From Acidobacteriota bacterium (GTDB taxonomy: Bacteria; Acidobacteriota; Blastocatellia; RBC074): a stretch of DNA of 64,000 nucleotides. The DNA is taken from assembly GCA_016715865.1 (NCBI GenBank), contig JADJXM010000021.1:1-64000 (forward strand). The letters are read 5' to 3'. Made by a program: the position numbers and the translations under genes. Below, in pieces: positions 17,883 to 40,690 of the stretch. Below the pieces are notes generated by a model. It did no database searches. It was not told where the DNA came from and saw nothing but the letters and a program-made list of their open reading frames with translations. The number at the start of each line of letters is the position of its first letter. The first letter of the stretch is position 1.

Positions 17883-18125
17883 TCAAGCTTTCTTTACGAG
17901 ACTGACAACAAACAACAGCACCACCGCTCCGATGACGGCTGAGACAAGCGCTCCGATGTCTCCGCCGTAGCTCACCCCGAGCAAACCCAGCAGGTATCCG
18001 CCGATGAATGCCCCGATGATGCCTACTATCAGATTGCCGATCAATCCGAAACCGCCGCCTTTCATGATAACGCCGGCCAGCCAGCCGGCAACAGCGCCAA
18101 TAATCAGGAACCACAAAAGCTGCAT
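17883..18125 (-). CDS. GlsB/YeaQ/YmgE family small membrane protein
   Basis: An 80-residue protein made almost entirely of three Gly-rich membrane helices, starting with MQLLWFLIIGAVAGWLAG and containing GFGLIGNLIVGIIGAFIGGY. This pattern and length are characteristic of the transglycosylase-associated protein family (GlsB/YeaQ/YmgE). Members are stress-associated inner-membrane proteins of unknown biochemical activity. The gene lies between an M28 peptidase and a coiled-coil protein, all on the same strand with short gaps. Family assignment is firm; function is not. Confidence 0.9.
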   Translation of the reverse strand: MQLLWFLIIGAVAGWLAGVIMKGGGFGLIGNLIVGIIGAFIGGYLLGLLGVSYGGDIGALVSAVIGAVVLLFVVSLVKKA

Positions 18126-18152
18126 AACATATCTCCTTTGTTGAAGATACCG

Positions 18153-19571
18153 CTATTGTTGATTGGGACGGGGCGGCTGGCCTTGTCCCAGGCTCGTATT
18201 AACGAAGACGGGAACGCTGGTGTTTCCGTCTTTGTCAACCGATTGTACTGCGAAGAAATAATCGTCTTTCGAAAGCCCTTTGAGCGTGTGCTCGGTGACG
18301 TTGGCGACCTCGACGCTGCTCTGCCAGAAGGGTTGCCATGTCTCGCGCCAGAGGATGCGATAACCTGCAACATCGGGTTCCGGATTCGGCTTCCAGGCGA
18401 TAACGGTATCATATTGTTGCCTGGCAGTCTTGAAACCGACGCCGGCCGGGGCTGACGGAGCCAGTGCCAGCGAGGCCATGGCTGCGGCATTGACTCTGGC
18501 GACCTGTGCAATGTAGCCGAAATCGACCATTTCGACGACATCGCCGTATTTGATTCCGTTCTCTTCGCGAATTCTCTGATGCTGGCGGGTGAAGTCCTCA
18601 TTCGGCTCGGTGAAGCGGACAGCCGGATAGCCACGCTGGACGAAGGGGATGTGGTCTCCGCCGCGCCCGAAACGGTCACGCCTGAAGACGAGTGTTACAT
18701 CAAAATTATTGAGGTACCGTTCACCAACCTCACGGATGTAGCGGGCCAGTTGGCGGGAGGGGCTGTCATTCTCACCGCCGACGGACTGTCTGAGCTGTGC
18801 CTCACGCGCGGTCTCATTCGACGGAACGCCTTCGGAGAAGAGACGGACGCGTGCATTGTCGCGAACCCCGTTGCCGCCGATCGTATTACCAATGATGTCA
18901 TTGGTGAACATGGCGCCGATGTTGCGGTTGGCCTTGCGCGCTTCCTCGGCCCAGTGAGTCGATCCGAGCAGGCCCTGCTCTTCGCCGGCCACTGCCATGA
19001 AAACTATCGTCGCATCGAACCTGTATTTCGACATGACACGCGCCATCTCCATGACAGCCGCGGTGCCCGAGGCGTCGTCGCTCGCACCCGGCGCATCGCA
19101 TGTGGTATCGCTGAACGGTGAGCAGATCGAATCGTAATGTCCGCTGACGACATAGAATCGCTCGGCTGATTCCGGCTGCGAACCCGGCAGCGTCGCGACT
19201 ACGTTAACCACCTTGACCGGTTGCGGCACTCGACGCGACGGCTCCTGGATGAACTCATCATCCACCACCTGCAATCGACCGCCCGATTCGCGGCTGTATC
19301 GTTCGAACTCCTCATGAATCCAGCGTCTGGCTGCTCCGATTCCCCGCACCGGATCTTCCTGATTCGAGAAGGTGTGTCGCGTCCCGAAACTGACCAGCTT
19401 GCGAACGATCGCCTCGATATTCTCCGCTGAGATTTCGCCGACGATCTTTTCGATCTGCGGATTAAGTTTCGATCTTGTCTGGACCTGCCAGGCTCCCGCA
19501 GGCATAGAGCTGTTGACGACAGTCAGGAGAGCAACGCATAAAGCGGGCAACAGACGGGTTTTGAAGGGCAT
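18153..19571 (-). CDS. Secreted M28 family zinc aminopeptidase with C-terminal fibronectin-like domain
   Basis: Exported di-zinc peptidase that removes N-terminal residues from peptides. Signal peptide at residues 1-28 (LPALCVALLTVVNSS). The metal and catalytic residues are visible in order: the His of SGHYDS, the Asp of GASDDASG, the Glu pair of VAGEEQG, the Asp of TNDIIG and the final His of GGDHIPF. After about residue 375 a fibronectin type III-like sandwich begins (YDTVIAWKPNPEPDVAGYRI) and ends with VDKDGNTSVPVFVN. Cysteines within CSPFSDTTCD may form a loop disulphide near the active site. Start chosen at 19571 because the next upstream residues are not signal-peptide-like. Likely a nutrient-scavenging enzyme, probably surface or periplasmic. 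Confidence 0.9.
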   Translation of the reverse strand: MPFKTRLLPALCVALLTVVNSSMPAGAWQVQTRSKLNPQIEKIVGEISAENIEAIVRKLVSFGTRHTFSNQEDPVRGIGAARRWIHEEFERYSRESGGRLQVVDDEFIQEPSRRVPQPVKVVNVVATLPGSQPESAERFYVVSGHYDSICSPFSDTTCDAPGASDDASGTAAVMEMARVMSKYRFDATIVFMAVAGEEQGLLGSTHWAEEARKANRNIGAMFTNDIIGNTIGGNGVRDNARVRLFSEGVPSNETAREAQLRQSVGGENDSPSRQLARYIREVGERYLNNFDVTLVFRRDRFGRGGDHIPFVQRGYPAVRFTEPNEDFTRQHQRIREENGIKYGDVVEMVDFGYIAQVARVNAAAMASLALAPSAPAGVGFKTARQQYDTVIAWKPNPEPDVAGYRILWRETWQPFWQSSVEVANVTEHTLKGLSKDDYFFAVQSVDKDGNTSVPVFVNTSLGQGQPPRPNQQ

Positions 19572-19657
19572 TTCGGTTAAACACCTCACCTGTATGATAT
19601 TCACGATATCGCTGTGATGAGGTGATTATAGAAGGTTGGATCTGCAAAGCAAAGAAA

Positions 19658-20997
<1,340 letters not shown>

Positions 20998-21150
20998 TGA
21001 TAATACGGAATCGGGCGATTACAGTCCTGCCTCAATCCCGATCCGGGTTAAATTCCACACCGCAAATCGCGCTATGGTCGATTCAAGTCATAGAACGCCA
21101 GCTTTCCGTAACCTTGCGCAATAAATAACTACTACTCCCGGGAAGAACGT

Positions 21151-22137
<987 letters not shown>

Positions 22138-22202
22138 ACGGCAGGCTTTGGTGGCCGTTATGGTTTCGGGGGTACGAAACCGGGCGCTATTTTAGCACGC
22201 TC

Positions 22203-22288
22203 AGTCCAATGCGCCATCATTTTCTGGAAGTCATCCCAAAACCCCTTTTTAATGCCCTACTCATTGGACTTATCGGGGTTTTGGGATG
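22203..22288. promoter_or_regulatory. Two interleaved inverted repeats at the cutC 3' end
   Basis: AGTCCAATG (22203-22211) is complementary to CATTGGACT (22262-22270), and CATCCCAAAACCCC (22232-22245) to GGGGTTTTGGGATG (22275-22288). The arms alternate A-B-A'-B', so both stems can form together only as a pseudoknot, or they compete. One arm lies in the last codons of cutC; the B stem is followed by no clear T-run on the minus strand. It may be a terminator or attenuator between cutC and the sigma gene. Confidence 0.45.
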
Positions 22289-22998
22289 GGTTCTAATAAT
22301 TTAACCAGATCCCTGACCCGGCTCGCTTTGACAACGCCATCCAGGCTTTCATGACTGCGAACAACCGTGCCCGCATGGAACTGCCTGATTGATGTGGAAC
22401 GTCTCAGGATGCGGGCGGCATCGAAGTCGATTCCGCCTCCTGCCAGAATGGCGATTTCGGGTCTTGCAGCCAGTTCCCAGGCCTCATAACGCTCTGTCTT
22501 TTCAGCCCATGGATCGGATCCGCCGCTTGTCAAAATCAGATCGATCTGTGAATGACGCTTCAATTCCGCGATGGCCTGCAAGGGGTCGGGCAGCAATTCA
22601 AATGCTCTGTGAAATGTCGCCTTCGTATTCGGCGCAGCGGATAAGACCTCTTTCACCAGCCGGTGATCGATTTCGGTGCGTCCGTTTTTGTTGCACAGGA
22701 AGCCCATAACCAGACCGTCGATGCGCAACTCATCGAAAGAACGTGCGGAGGCGAGCAAACTTTCGCGCATTTTTTCATCAGTCACAAAAAAATCTTCAAC
22801 GTGCCGCAACATGACGCGGACCGGGATAGTAACCGCCGAAAGCACTTCGACGATCATATTAATAGATGGAGTCAAACCGCCGAGTTCAAAATGGCTGATC
22901 AGTTCAAGGCGATCAGCGCCCCCCTCTTCGGCGGCGACGGCATCTTCAACGGAACAGGCGATCACTTCGAGGATTGGTTTTTGCGCTGATCTGTTCAT
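22270..22998 (-). CDS. cutC: CutC family TIM-barrel protein
   Basis: A 242-residue protein matching CutC, historically called a copper homeostasis protein. Key family segments are ILEVIACSVEDAVAAEEGGADRLEL at the N-terminus (given here in part), IPVRVMLRH, the GFLCNKNGRTEID segment near residue 105, FHRAFEL and the ILTSGGS strand. The role of CutC in copper handling is disputed and its enzymatic activity is not established. Cytoplasmic. It points the same way as the downstream sigma factor gene, separated by the interleaved repeats described separately; the last codons lie inside one of those repeat arms. Confidence 0.92.
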   Translation of the reverse strand: MNRSAQKPILEVIACSVEDAVAAEEGGADRLELISHFELGGLTPSINMIVEVLSAVTIPVRVMLRHVEDFFVTDEKMRESLLASARSFDELRIDGLVMGFLCNKNGRTEIDHRLVKEVLSAAPNTKATFHRAFELLPDPLQAIAELKRHSQIDLILTSGGSDPWAEKTERYEAWELAARPEIAILAGGGIDFDAARILRRSTSIRQFHAGTVVRSHESLDGVVKASRVRDLVKLLEPIPKPR

Positions 22999-23019
22999 TA
23001 GCTTTTGATCAATCGAGAA

Positions 23020-23178
23020 TTAATCGCAAAGGACGCAAAAACGGCAAAGGGTTAATCGCAAAGACCGCAAAGGGGCAAAGATTAATAGAGTAGATAAATG
23101 TTCGAATAATATCCAATAGGCAATAAGCCAGACTTTCATATCACCAGAAACACCTTTGCTCCTTTGCGGTCTTTGCGA

Positions 23179-23184
<6 letters not shown>
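23020..23184. repeat. R1 repeat element with CGCAAAG 9-bp units (divergent copy)
   Basis: Starts with TTAATCGCAAAGGACGC and a second block TTAATCGCAAAGACCGCAAA at 23054, and ends with the reverse complement (TTTGCGGTCTTTGCGATTAA). The core around 23090-23145 (ATGTTCGAATAATATCCAAT...TTTCATATCACC) is a diverged version of the cores at 32.0 and 47.7 kb. The stop TAA of the AsmA gene (23179-23181) is part of the element's terminal TTAA. Confidence 0.85.
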
Positions 23185-25971
<2,787 letters not shown>

Positions 25972-26076
25972 GCCCTCAGGGATTCAATAATTGATGGTAT
26001 TCAGTTTGGGAGAGGTAAAAATCCGCAAATCCATGAGACGACATTGCGGGAAAAACATCAAGGCGAGAAGGACGAC

Positions 26077-26143
26077 GGAACGCCGACCTCCGGTCGGCAT
26101 TGACTTAAGTGGAATCCCTATGCCGACCGGAGGTCGGCGTTCC
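26077..26143. repeat. GC-rich double hairpin, 23-bp perfect arms (class I)
   Basis: GGAACGCCGACCTCCGGTCG... at 26077-26099 is a perfect reverse complement of 26121-26143, with a 21-base spacer. Each arm is itself a small hairpin (CCGAC/GTCGG). The right arm encodes the last nine codons and the TAG of the amidotransferase gene. Confidence 0.88.
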
Positions 26144-26843
26144 AATGAGAGAGAAATTCCACTATCCACCCGGCTATCAAAGAGGAATCGGCTGGAATAT
26201 CAAGACGGGCCCGGGCATCGGCCACGCGGTCTTTCCCGATCCTTTCGATGCGGTCCTCTAGTAGTGCATCGACATAATTCCTGTCGAATTCGGGATGGGC
26301 CTGAATGCCGAGCATGGTGCGCCCAATGCGAAACATGGCGATCGGGCAATGATCGCTCCGACCGAGCAGCACCGAGTCTTGCGGCATCTCGACGACCTGG
26401 TCCTGGTGCATGTACTGAAGGTTGACGACAGATCGGAACGGGCACATCCAGGCTTCCCGGCGGAGGATCTCGATCGGATGAACGCTCACGCCCCAGCCGT
26501 AATCGGCCTTCGAGACACGGCCGCCCAGCGCCTGAGCCATCATTTGATGACCGAAACAGATGCCGATGAACGGTTTTTCTGCCTGACGCATCTCCCGAAC
26601 GAAAGTTTTGAATGTCCGCAGCCAGGGAATATCGTCATAGACCGAAAGCCTGGATCCGGTCGTCATAAAAGCGTCGCAGAGGTCGAGGGTCTCTGGCCAC
26701 TGGTCGTTGCAGATATCGTAAGGTATGAGTTCCAGATCGGGCACGTGCGGCAAAAACAGCCGGCCGAACATCTCCGGATAATCTCCTTCGATGTGTCGAA
26801 AGCGGTCAGCAATATGATCGCAGAGCAGCAGTCCGATCTTCAT
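26118..26843 (-). CDS. Class I glutamine amidotransferase, gamma-glutamyl hydrolase candidate
   Basis: A 241-residue stand-alone class I amidotransferase domain of the GuaA-like type. The nucleophile elbow is IGICFGHQMMAQALGG (Cys about 98) and the catalytic His-x-Glu is in GIQAHPEFD. In the operon with a glutamine-synthetase-like ligase and two dehydrogenases, the likely role is hydrolysis of a gamma-glutamyl amide to release glutamate and the final product, as PuuD does for gamma-glutamyl-GABA; the substrate is inferred. It is the last gene of the five-gene operon, two bases after the aldehyde dehydrogenase stop. The C-terminal NADLRSA and the stop come from an adjoining hairpin repeat, so the native tail was probably replaced. 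Confidence 0.82.
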   Translation of the reverse strand: MKIGLLLCDHIADRFRHIEGDYPEMFGRLFLPHVPDLELIPYDICNDQWPETLDLCDAFMTTGSRLSVYDDIPWLRTFKTFVREMRQAEKPFIGICFGHQMMAQALGGRVSKADYGWGVSVHPIEILRREAWMCPFRSVVNLQYMHQDQVVEMPQDSVLLGRSDHCPIAMFRIGRTMLGIQAHPEFDRNYVDALLEDRIERIGKDRVADARARLDIPADSSLIAGWIVEFLSHWNADLRSA

Positions 26844-26845
26844 CG

Positions 26846-28243
26846 CTACAACGCAAGCCTCAGATGAAATGATTTAGGTCGGACGAAGGCATCGAATCCG
26901 AACTTTGAGAGAGTGCATCCGCGCCCGGAATCCTTGACCCCGACCCAGGCGAGGGCGGGGTCAAGATAATCGCAGCGGTTCATATAAAAAGTCCCGGATT
27001 GAATACAATCTCCGATCGCCAGTGCGGCTTCTGTGTCTGAAGTCCAGATCGAAGCGGTCAGCCCGTACCGGCTGTCGTTCATCAGACTAATCGCCTCTTC
27101 ATCGTCACGAACAGGCATGATCCCGACTACGGGGCCGAAAGTCTCTTCATTCATGACCAGCATGTCGTGATCGACATCGATCAGAACCTGCGGCGCCAGA
27201 TAGGGCGTTCCCGGCTTGTCGGCTTTAAATTCGCCGGAATCGATCAGGGCGCGGGCTCCTTTTGCAATCGCATCATTGATATGGGCGCGGACCTTATCGG
27301 CGGCATCGGTTCGAACCATTGGACCGAGCGTTGTTCGCGGATCGAGCGGATCGCCGAGCACATACTGACGCGTCAACGCCGCGAATCCCTCGACGAATCT
27401 GTCGAAGAGGGAATGATCGACGTAGATGCGTTCGACGGCGCAGCAGGACTGGCCAGAATTGAACATGGCGCCGTCGACGAGGTTTTCAATCGTCGCCTCG
27501 AGCTGCGCATCGGCGCGTACATAGGCCGGATCTTTGCCTCCAAGCTCCAGTCCGGTTGCTATGAATCGATCAGCGGCGGCGCGCTGCACGGCATGGCCTC
27601 CGCCGACTGAGCCCGTGAAAGCGACAAAGGCAATGCGCGGATCCCTGATCACTTCGGCGACCTGGTCATGGTCGATGTGCAGAAACTGAAAGACTCCGTC
27701 GGGCAGGCCGGCCGCTGAGAACGCTTCGGCATATCGTTCGGCAATCAGCGGCGTTTGCGGGGCAATCTTGATGATCACGCTGTTGCCGGCCAGCAGCGCC
27801 GGGACGACAGCATTGACGGACGCCAGCCACGGATAGTTCCACGGAGCCAGCACCAGCACGGTTCCGACCGGCTCGCGCCGGATGAAGCGCCTGAAATTCT
27901 CCTTTGGCTCTATTTCAACATCGGCAAGCTCACCTTCGGCCAGTTCGCACATATAATTGATGCGCTCCTGAAATCCACGGCGAATTTCGAAGGGGCTGTA
28001 TGCGATCGGGCGCCCGACTTGTCTCGTCAGTTCAAGGCCCAGCTGATCGGCACGTTCCAGACACCAGTCGAGCATGCCGCGACAGATACCGGCGCGCTCG
28101 GCGACTGATACTTTGCGCCAGTTCATCTGTGCGACGCGCGCCTTTTCAAGCGCCGTCTCGATCTGCTGTTCGTCGGCCAACGGACGTTCGATATAGATCG
28201 ATCCGTCGATCGGCGTGAGGGTCAGTTGTATTCGTTCGATCAT
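26846..28243 (-). CDS. NAD(P)-dependent aldehyde dehydrogenase
   Basis: A 465-residue aldehyde dehydrogenase. The catalytic cysteine is in NSGQSCCAVERIY and the general-base glutamate in LELGGKDPAYV; APWNYPWL and FTGSVGGG form the nucleotide-binding parts, and the C-terminal NEETFGPVVGI is conserved. In the operon it should oxidise an aldehyde, plausibly a gamma-glutamylated amino aldehyde, to the acid before the amidotransferase removes glutamate, similar to PuuC. It lies two bases from the amidotransferase gene and five from the SDR gene, so the three are translationally close. Substrate is inferred from context only. Confidence 0.9.
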   Translation of the reverse strand: MIERIQLTLTPIDGSIYIERPLADEQQIETALEKARVAQMNWRKVSVAERAGICRGMLDWCLERADQLGLELTRQVGRPIAYSPFEIRRGFQERINYMCELAEGELADVEIEPKENFRRFIRREPVGTVLVLAPWNYPWLASVNAVVPALLAGNSVIIKIAPQTPLIAERYAEAFSAAGLPDGVFQFLHIDHDQVAEVIRDPRIAFVAFTGSVGGGHAVQRAAADRFIATGLELGGKDPAYVRADAQLEATIENLVDGAMFNSGQSCCAVERIYVDHSLFDRFVEGFAALTRQYVLGDPLDPRTTLGPMVRTDAADKVRAHINDAIAKGARALIDSGEFKADKPGTPYLAPQVLIDVDHDMLVMNEETFGPVVGIMPVRDDEEAISLMNDSRYGLTASIWTSDTEAALAIGDCIQSGTFYMNRCDYLDPALAWVGVKDSGRGCTLSKFGFDAFVRPKSFHLRLAL

Positions 28244-28248
28244 GACGA

Positions 28249-29022
<774 letters not shown>

Positions 29023-29031
29023 AGCTTTCAG

Positions 29032-29102
29032 CATGGAGTGCCGCATTCATGCGGGTTGTTCGTTTCGCGATCGCTGAACCCGCCAGAAGGCGTTACTCCA
29101 TG
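29032..29102. repeat. GC-rich double hairpin with unequal inner stems (class II)
   Basis: CATGGAGTGCCGCATTCATG (from 29032) faces a reverse-complement unit ending in ACTCCATG at 29102. Outer flanks CATGGAGT and GGGTT are kept in both arms, but the inner stems differ (CCGCA/TGCGG on the left, CGCC/GGCG on the right). It fills the gap between the ligase gene and the SDR gene. Confidence 0.78.
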
Positions 29103-29107
29103 TTGCC

Positions 29108-30493
<1,386 letters not shown>

Positions 30494-30509
30494 AAAACCC
30501 TCCGTTCAA

Positions 30510-31967
<1,458 letters not shown>

Positions 31968-32215
31968 TACTCTGTAAGCTAAATTTTCTGGCATTTAAGT
32001 TCGGAAGAAATTAATCGCAAAGACCGCAAAGGGGCAAAGATATACAGGGAAGATAAGTGTTCGAATTATATCCAGTGGGCAATAATCCGGATATTCATAT
32101 CACCAAAAAATCTCTGCCCCTTTGCGGCCTTTGCGATTAATTCTTTGCCTCTTTGCGGTCTTTGCGATTAATTTCTTCCAGGCTCGAAAACAAGAAAATT
32201 CAGTTTCCGGAGTAT
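31968..32215. repeat. R1 repeat element filling an intergenic gap from start codon to stop codon
   Basis: The element spans exactly from the permease ATG to the stop of the next gene. Left end ACTCTGTAAGCTAAATTTTC and right end (read on the other strand) ACTCCGGAAACTGAATTTTC are inverted copies about 45-50 bases long that continue into GAAATTAATCGC. Inside them lie CGCAAAGAC CGCAAAGGG GCAAAGA 9-bp units facing their complements, and a core of about 65 bases almost identical (reverse orientation) to the one at 47.7 kb. Confidence 0.88.
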
Positions 32216-33616
32216 TCACTTCTTGATCAGATTCCTGCCCTCGGCCTGGGGCAGTTCGACGCCCATCAGAGCAGCGACCGTCGGGGCGATGTCCCGCATA
32301 TCGATGCGACCCAGGTTTTTTCCGGTCGGAACACCGGGGCCGGTAATGAAGAACGATGCATCCATGCCCCTGTCTCCCGGCAGGTAACCATGAGTCCCGC
32401 CGGGTCTCCCCTTACGAAACACCGCGCCGGTCAAGGCCCCACCCACGCGATATCCGGGTCTCATCCCGACGATGAACGCTGCGCCGGGGAAGCCGGCCAG
32501 CGCGCGCGCATCTTCGCCTTCGACGACGCGCTCAATGCCGTTTGATGAATCACCATGAAGTTTCGCGAGCAGTTCGCGAACTTTGCCCGCGGCTTCCCTG
32601 TCTCCGGCATCTTTGATCAAGACGGCTGCCGAACCGGAAGACGACCAGGCCATGGCCCGCCAGGATTTCATCTTGCCCTGTTCATCGATTTCGAGCAGGC
32701 CTGCTTCACGCAGCGCTGCGTTTAAATGAAGCTCATTGTCCGACAGGATGTGACCGTGATCCGAGACGATGCCCAATACAGCGCGCCCGCCACCCAGGCT
32801 CAAAGCCGCTCGGTGCACCTCGCCGATCAGGCCATCGATGCGCTCGAGCGTGACGCGCGTCTCGGGCGTATATGGTCCCGTATGATGCTGGTCTTCGTCG
32901 AGCGACGAAAAATATCCTGTCATAAAGTCAGGTCTTTTCTTTTCGAGCATCCAGACCAGAAACTTCGCCCGCTTGATATCGCCCTCCAGATCAAACTGGT
33001 AGGCAGTCGGAAACGGGCCGCAATCGCGCTCGGCCTCAGCCACCAGTCCTTTGGTCGACAACGCCCGGTTGAGCTTGAAATCGTCTTCAGTCCTGGCGCG
33101 CCAGAACTGGACGATGTTATAGCGAACATCCGCGCCGACAGAGACCGGCCAGTCGATCGACGCCGTCACCAGTCCCGCCTCGTTGGCTGACTGCCAGAGC
33201 GTTTTGACGCGGATATCCTCGGCATACCAGTACCAGCCGCCAAGATTTTTGCCGAACGGATCGAACGGAGTGTTGGCCACAATCCCGTGCCGGGCCGGCG
33301 CGGCGCCGGTTATCAGCGTCGTGTGGCTCGGATAGGTGACCGTCGGAGTCACTCCAATTACTCCTTCGGCAAATGCACCTTCCTTTACCATCGCCGTCAG
33401 ATTCGGGAGCTTCCACCCGAGCCTGCCGGCTTCCAGAACGTAGTCGGGCTTCAAACCATCGATCGAGATCATAACAACCGGAACCTTCCCGCGTTCCTGG
33501 GCACGCAATCGCCAGCCATTCCCGAAATCGGCTCCTGTTGCTCCAATTCCCGCAAGTACAATCAACGAGAATACGATCTTCATCAAATTCGTTCTGTTTA
33601 TGGATCGGATTTTCAT
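32216..33616 (-). CDS. Secreted type I phosphodiesterase/nucleotide pyrophosphatase (alkaline phosphatase superfamily)
   Basis: A 466-residue exported ENPP-type hydrolase that should cleave phosphodiester or pyrophosphate bonds. Signal peptide at about residues 10-40 (IVFSLIVLAGIGATGA). The two metal sites are complete: Asp in ISIDGLKPD, nucleophile Thr in TPTVTYPSHTTLITG, Asp/His in LDEDQHHTGP, DH in VSDHGHI and the late His in GTHGYLPG. Substrate is unknown; lipid head groups, nucleotides and teichoic-like polymers are all possible. Transcribed in the same direction as the amine operon but separated by the R1 element; its own promoter would be in the gap shared with the divergent outer-membrane gene. 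Confidence 0.88.
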   Translation of the reverse strand: MKIRSINRTNLMKIVFSLIVLAGIGATGADFGNGWRLRAQERGKVPVVMISIDGLKPDYVLEAGRLGWKLPNLTAMVKEGAFAEGVIGVTPTVTYPSHTTLITGAAPARHGIVANTPFDPFGKNLGGWYWYAEDIRVKTLWQSANEAGLVTASIDWPVSVGADVRYNIVQFWRARTEDDFKLNRALSTKGLVAEAERDCGPFPTAYQFDLEGDIKRAKFLVWMLEKKRPDFMTGYFSSLDEDQHHTGPYTPETRVTLERIDGLIGEVHRAALSLGGGRAVLGIVSDHGHILSDNELHLNAALREAGLLEIDEQGKMKSWRAMAWSSSGSAAVLIKDAGDREAAGKVRELLAKLHGDSSNGIERVVEGEDARALAGFPGAAFIVGMRPGYRVGGALTGAVFRKGRPGGTHGYLPGDRGMDASFFITGPGVPTGKNLGRIDMRDIAPTVAALMGVELPQAEGRNLIKK

Positions 33617-33786
33617 AGCTCGTTCGCTTGTTTTATATTGGAAATTTTGTTAAACGATCGCACGCATCAGATGTTAAAATGCGCCGATTTTGTGACGCGA
33701 TTATCCGGACATCCGCGAAATAGTCAATTGCGTCAACTGCTTTTTCGAATTCAGTGATGTTTAAAATTATTATCTGGAGAACAGCA

Positions 33787-35172
<1,386 letters not shown>

Positions 35173-35174
35173 AA

Positions 35175-35904
<730 letters not shown>

Positions 35905-35908
<4 letters not shown>

Positions 35909-36585
35909 ATAGTTATTTTTTCGCGAGCTTTTTGATAGAAATGCCGAAAATAGCCATACATCGACCAGCATGAAGAGATGACGACCAGCCAGAGCAGACC
36001 GCGGCCAAGCCCATACATAAGGACGCGCCAGTCAAGCCAGTTCATGCTCCCCGCTCCGAACAGGTGATCGAGCGCGGTATCCATCTCGGGGACTGACCAG
36101 AAGGCGATGATCGGAAAGGCCCTGGTCTGCACCGGAGGAGCGCCCTGCACCGACGAAGTGATGAGCAGCGAGATCGTCACAACCTGCGAGAACATCTTGA
36201 ATTTGCCGGCCTTCGATGCGGGAATCGCCCACCCTTCAGTCGCCGCGACCGCCCGCAGTCCCGAGACTGCGAATTCGCGCCCAATGATGATCACGACCGC
36301 CCAGGCCGGCGCCAGCCGGTTTTCGACCAGCGAGATGAACGCAGCTGAGATGAGCAGCTTATCGGCGATCGGATCGAGCAGAATCCCAAGCTTCGAGACC
36401 TGCTTGCGACGCCGCGCCAGCCAGCCATCAAGAGCATCGGTCGTCGCCGCGATCAAAAACAAGGTCACACCGGCGATGTGTTGCGGCAATCCAACATAAT
36501 CCTCTGAGAACCTCGTCAGCAGCACCACCACCAGAAGCGGAACGATGAAGATTCGCAGTGATGTGAGCATGTTCGGAAGATTCAT
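35905..36585 (-). CDS. pgsA: CDP-diacylglycerol-glycerol-3-phosphate 3-phosphatidyltransferase
   Basis: Inner-membrane enzyme that makes phosphatidylglycerophosphate, the committed step to phosphatidylglycerol. The CDP-alcohol phosphotransferase motif is complete: DALDGWLARRRKQVSKLG and then ILLDPIADK, fitting DGxxAR-x8-G-x3-D-x3-D. About six membrane helices are visible. At 226 residues it is slightly longer than most family members because of an extra loop of about 30 residues (AFWSVPEMDTALDHLFGAG). ATG at 36585 begins MNLPNMLTSLRI, the family start; the longer open frame upstream contains GATGAAT tandem repeats at 36591-36615. It follows NAD synthetase by 35 bases. Confidence 0.93.
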
Positions 36586-36620
36586 GGGAAATGATGAATG
36601 ATGAATGATGAATGAACTTG

Positions 36621-38363
<1,743 letters not shown>

Positions 38364-38381
38364 GGCGGGAGTGGCGATGCC

Positions 38382-38651
<270 letters not shown>

Positions 38652-38655
38652 GGTT

Positions 38656-39050
<395 letters not shown>

Positions 39051-39100
39051 TGAGTGTTCCGCTCCTTGTCACATCGTTATCTATTCAAAATCAGTAACGG

Positions 39101-39913
<813 letters not shown>

Positions 39914-39949
39914 GCGCGCGATTTCTCTTTTTATAATCCGTCGATTGGT

Positions 39950-40690
39950 CTAGGGAGTGCCGTTCCTCTCGCCCTCGACATGCAGGAAGTCGCTGTAATC
40001 GACATTGACTGAATCGGATTTCGGCTTGGCCAGAAAGTAAGAAAGGCTTTCAAGCGAAATTGTCAGATCGACCGTCTTGACCTTTGTGCCGGGTTTCGCA
40101 TGCAGGTGAACCGGAGCGAAATTGAGCACAGCGCGAACTCCAGCTTCGACAACCTTCTCGAAAACTCGTTCGGCCACAGCGGCGGGCACCGCGATGATCA
40201 CGATATCTATCTCTTTCTCCCTGATCACTACCTGGAGAGCATCAATCGAGAGTATCTCCTGTCTCGAACGAGCGTGCGTGCCGATCTTTGCCGGATCATC
40301 ATCGAATAAAGCCACTATCTCGAAACTCTGACGATTGAACCCGTGATAATTCGCGAGCGCCAGGCCGAGGTTGCCCATACCCACAATCGCGACATTATGC
40401 CTTTGCGTCAACCCAAGTATCTTCAGCAGATTCTGTCGCAGATCATCGACATAATATCCCACTCCGCGAACGCCGAACTCGCCGAAATAGGCCAGATCCT
40501 TCCTGATCTGTGCGGAGTTCAGATTGAACTGCTCTGCCATCGATTGCGACGAAACCGTTTCGACGCCGGATGCCGATAACTCATTCAGGCAACGCAGGTA
40601 CACCGAAAGTCGGTTGGTGGTCAGTTCTGAGATCTTGTCAGTCTTCATTGGGAGCGGGCGGTTCGCTTCTGTCATCAGGTTACTCGTCAT
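39950..40690 (-). CDS. rex: Redox-sensing transcriptional repressor Rex
   Basis: A 246-residue Rex homologue, which binds DNA and is released when NADH rises relative to NAD. The N-terminal winged helix (LSVYLRCLNELSASGVETVS, QMFNLNS-like SAQIRKDLAYFGEFG) and the Rossmann domain (VAIVGMGNLGLALANY, then VALFDDDPAKIG) are clear; the domain-swapped C-terminal helix with SYFLA is present. It is the first gene of the aldolase-shell-nadE run and is divergent from ruvA. It may control the microcompartment operon and itself. ATG 40690, 40675 or 40645 (MKTDKISEL) are possible starts; the last gives the family-typical length. Confidence 0.93.
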   Translation of the reverse strand: MTSNLMTEANRPLPMKTDKISELTTNRLSVYLRCLNELSASGVETVSSQSMAEQFNLNSAQIRKDLAYFGEFGVRGVGYYVDDLRQNLLKILGLTQRHNVAIVGMGNLGLALANYHGFNRQSFEIVALFDDDPAKIGTHARSRQEILSIDALQVVIREKEIDIVIIAVPAAVAERVFEKVVEAGVRAVLNFAPVHLHAKPGTKVKTVDLTISLESLSYFLAKPKSDSVNVDYSDFLHVEGERNGTP

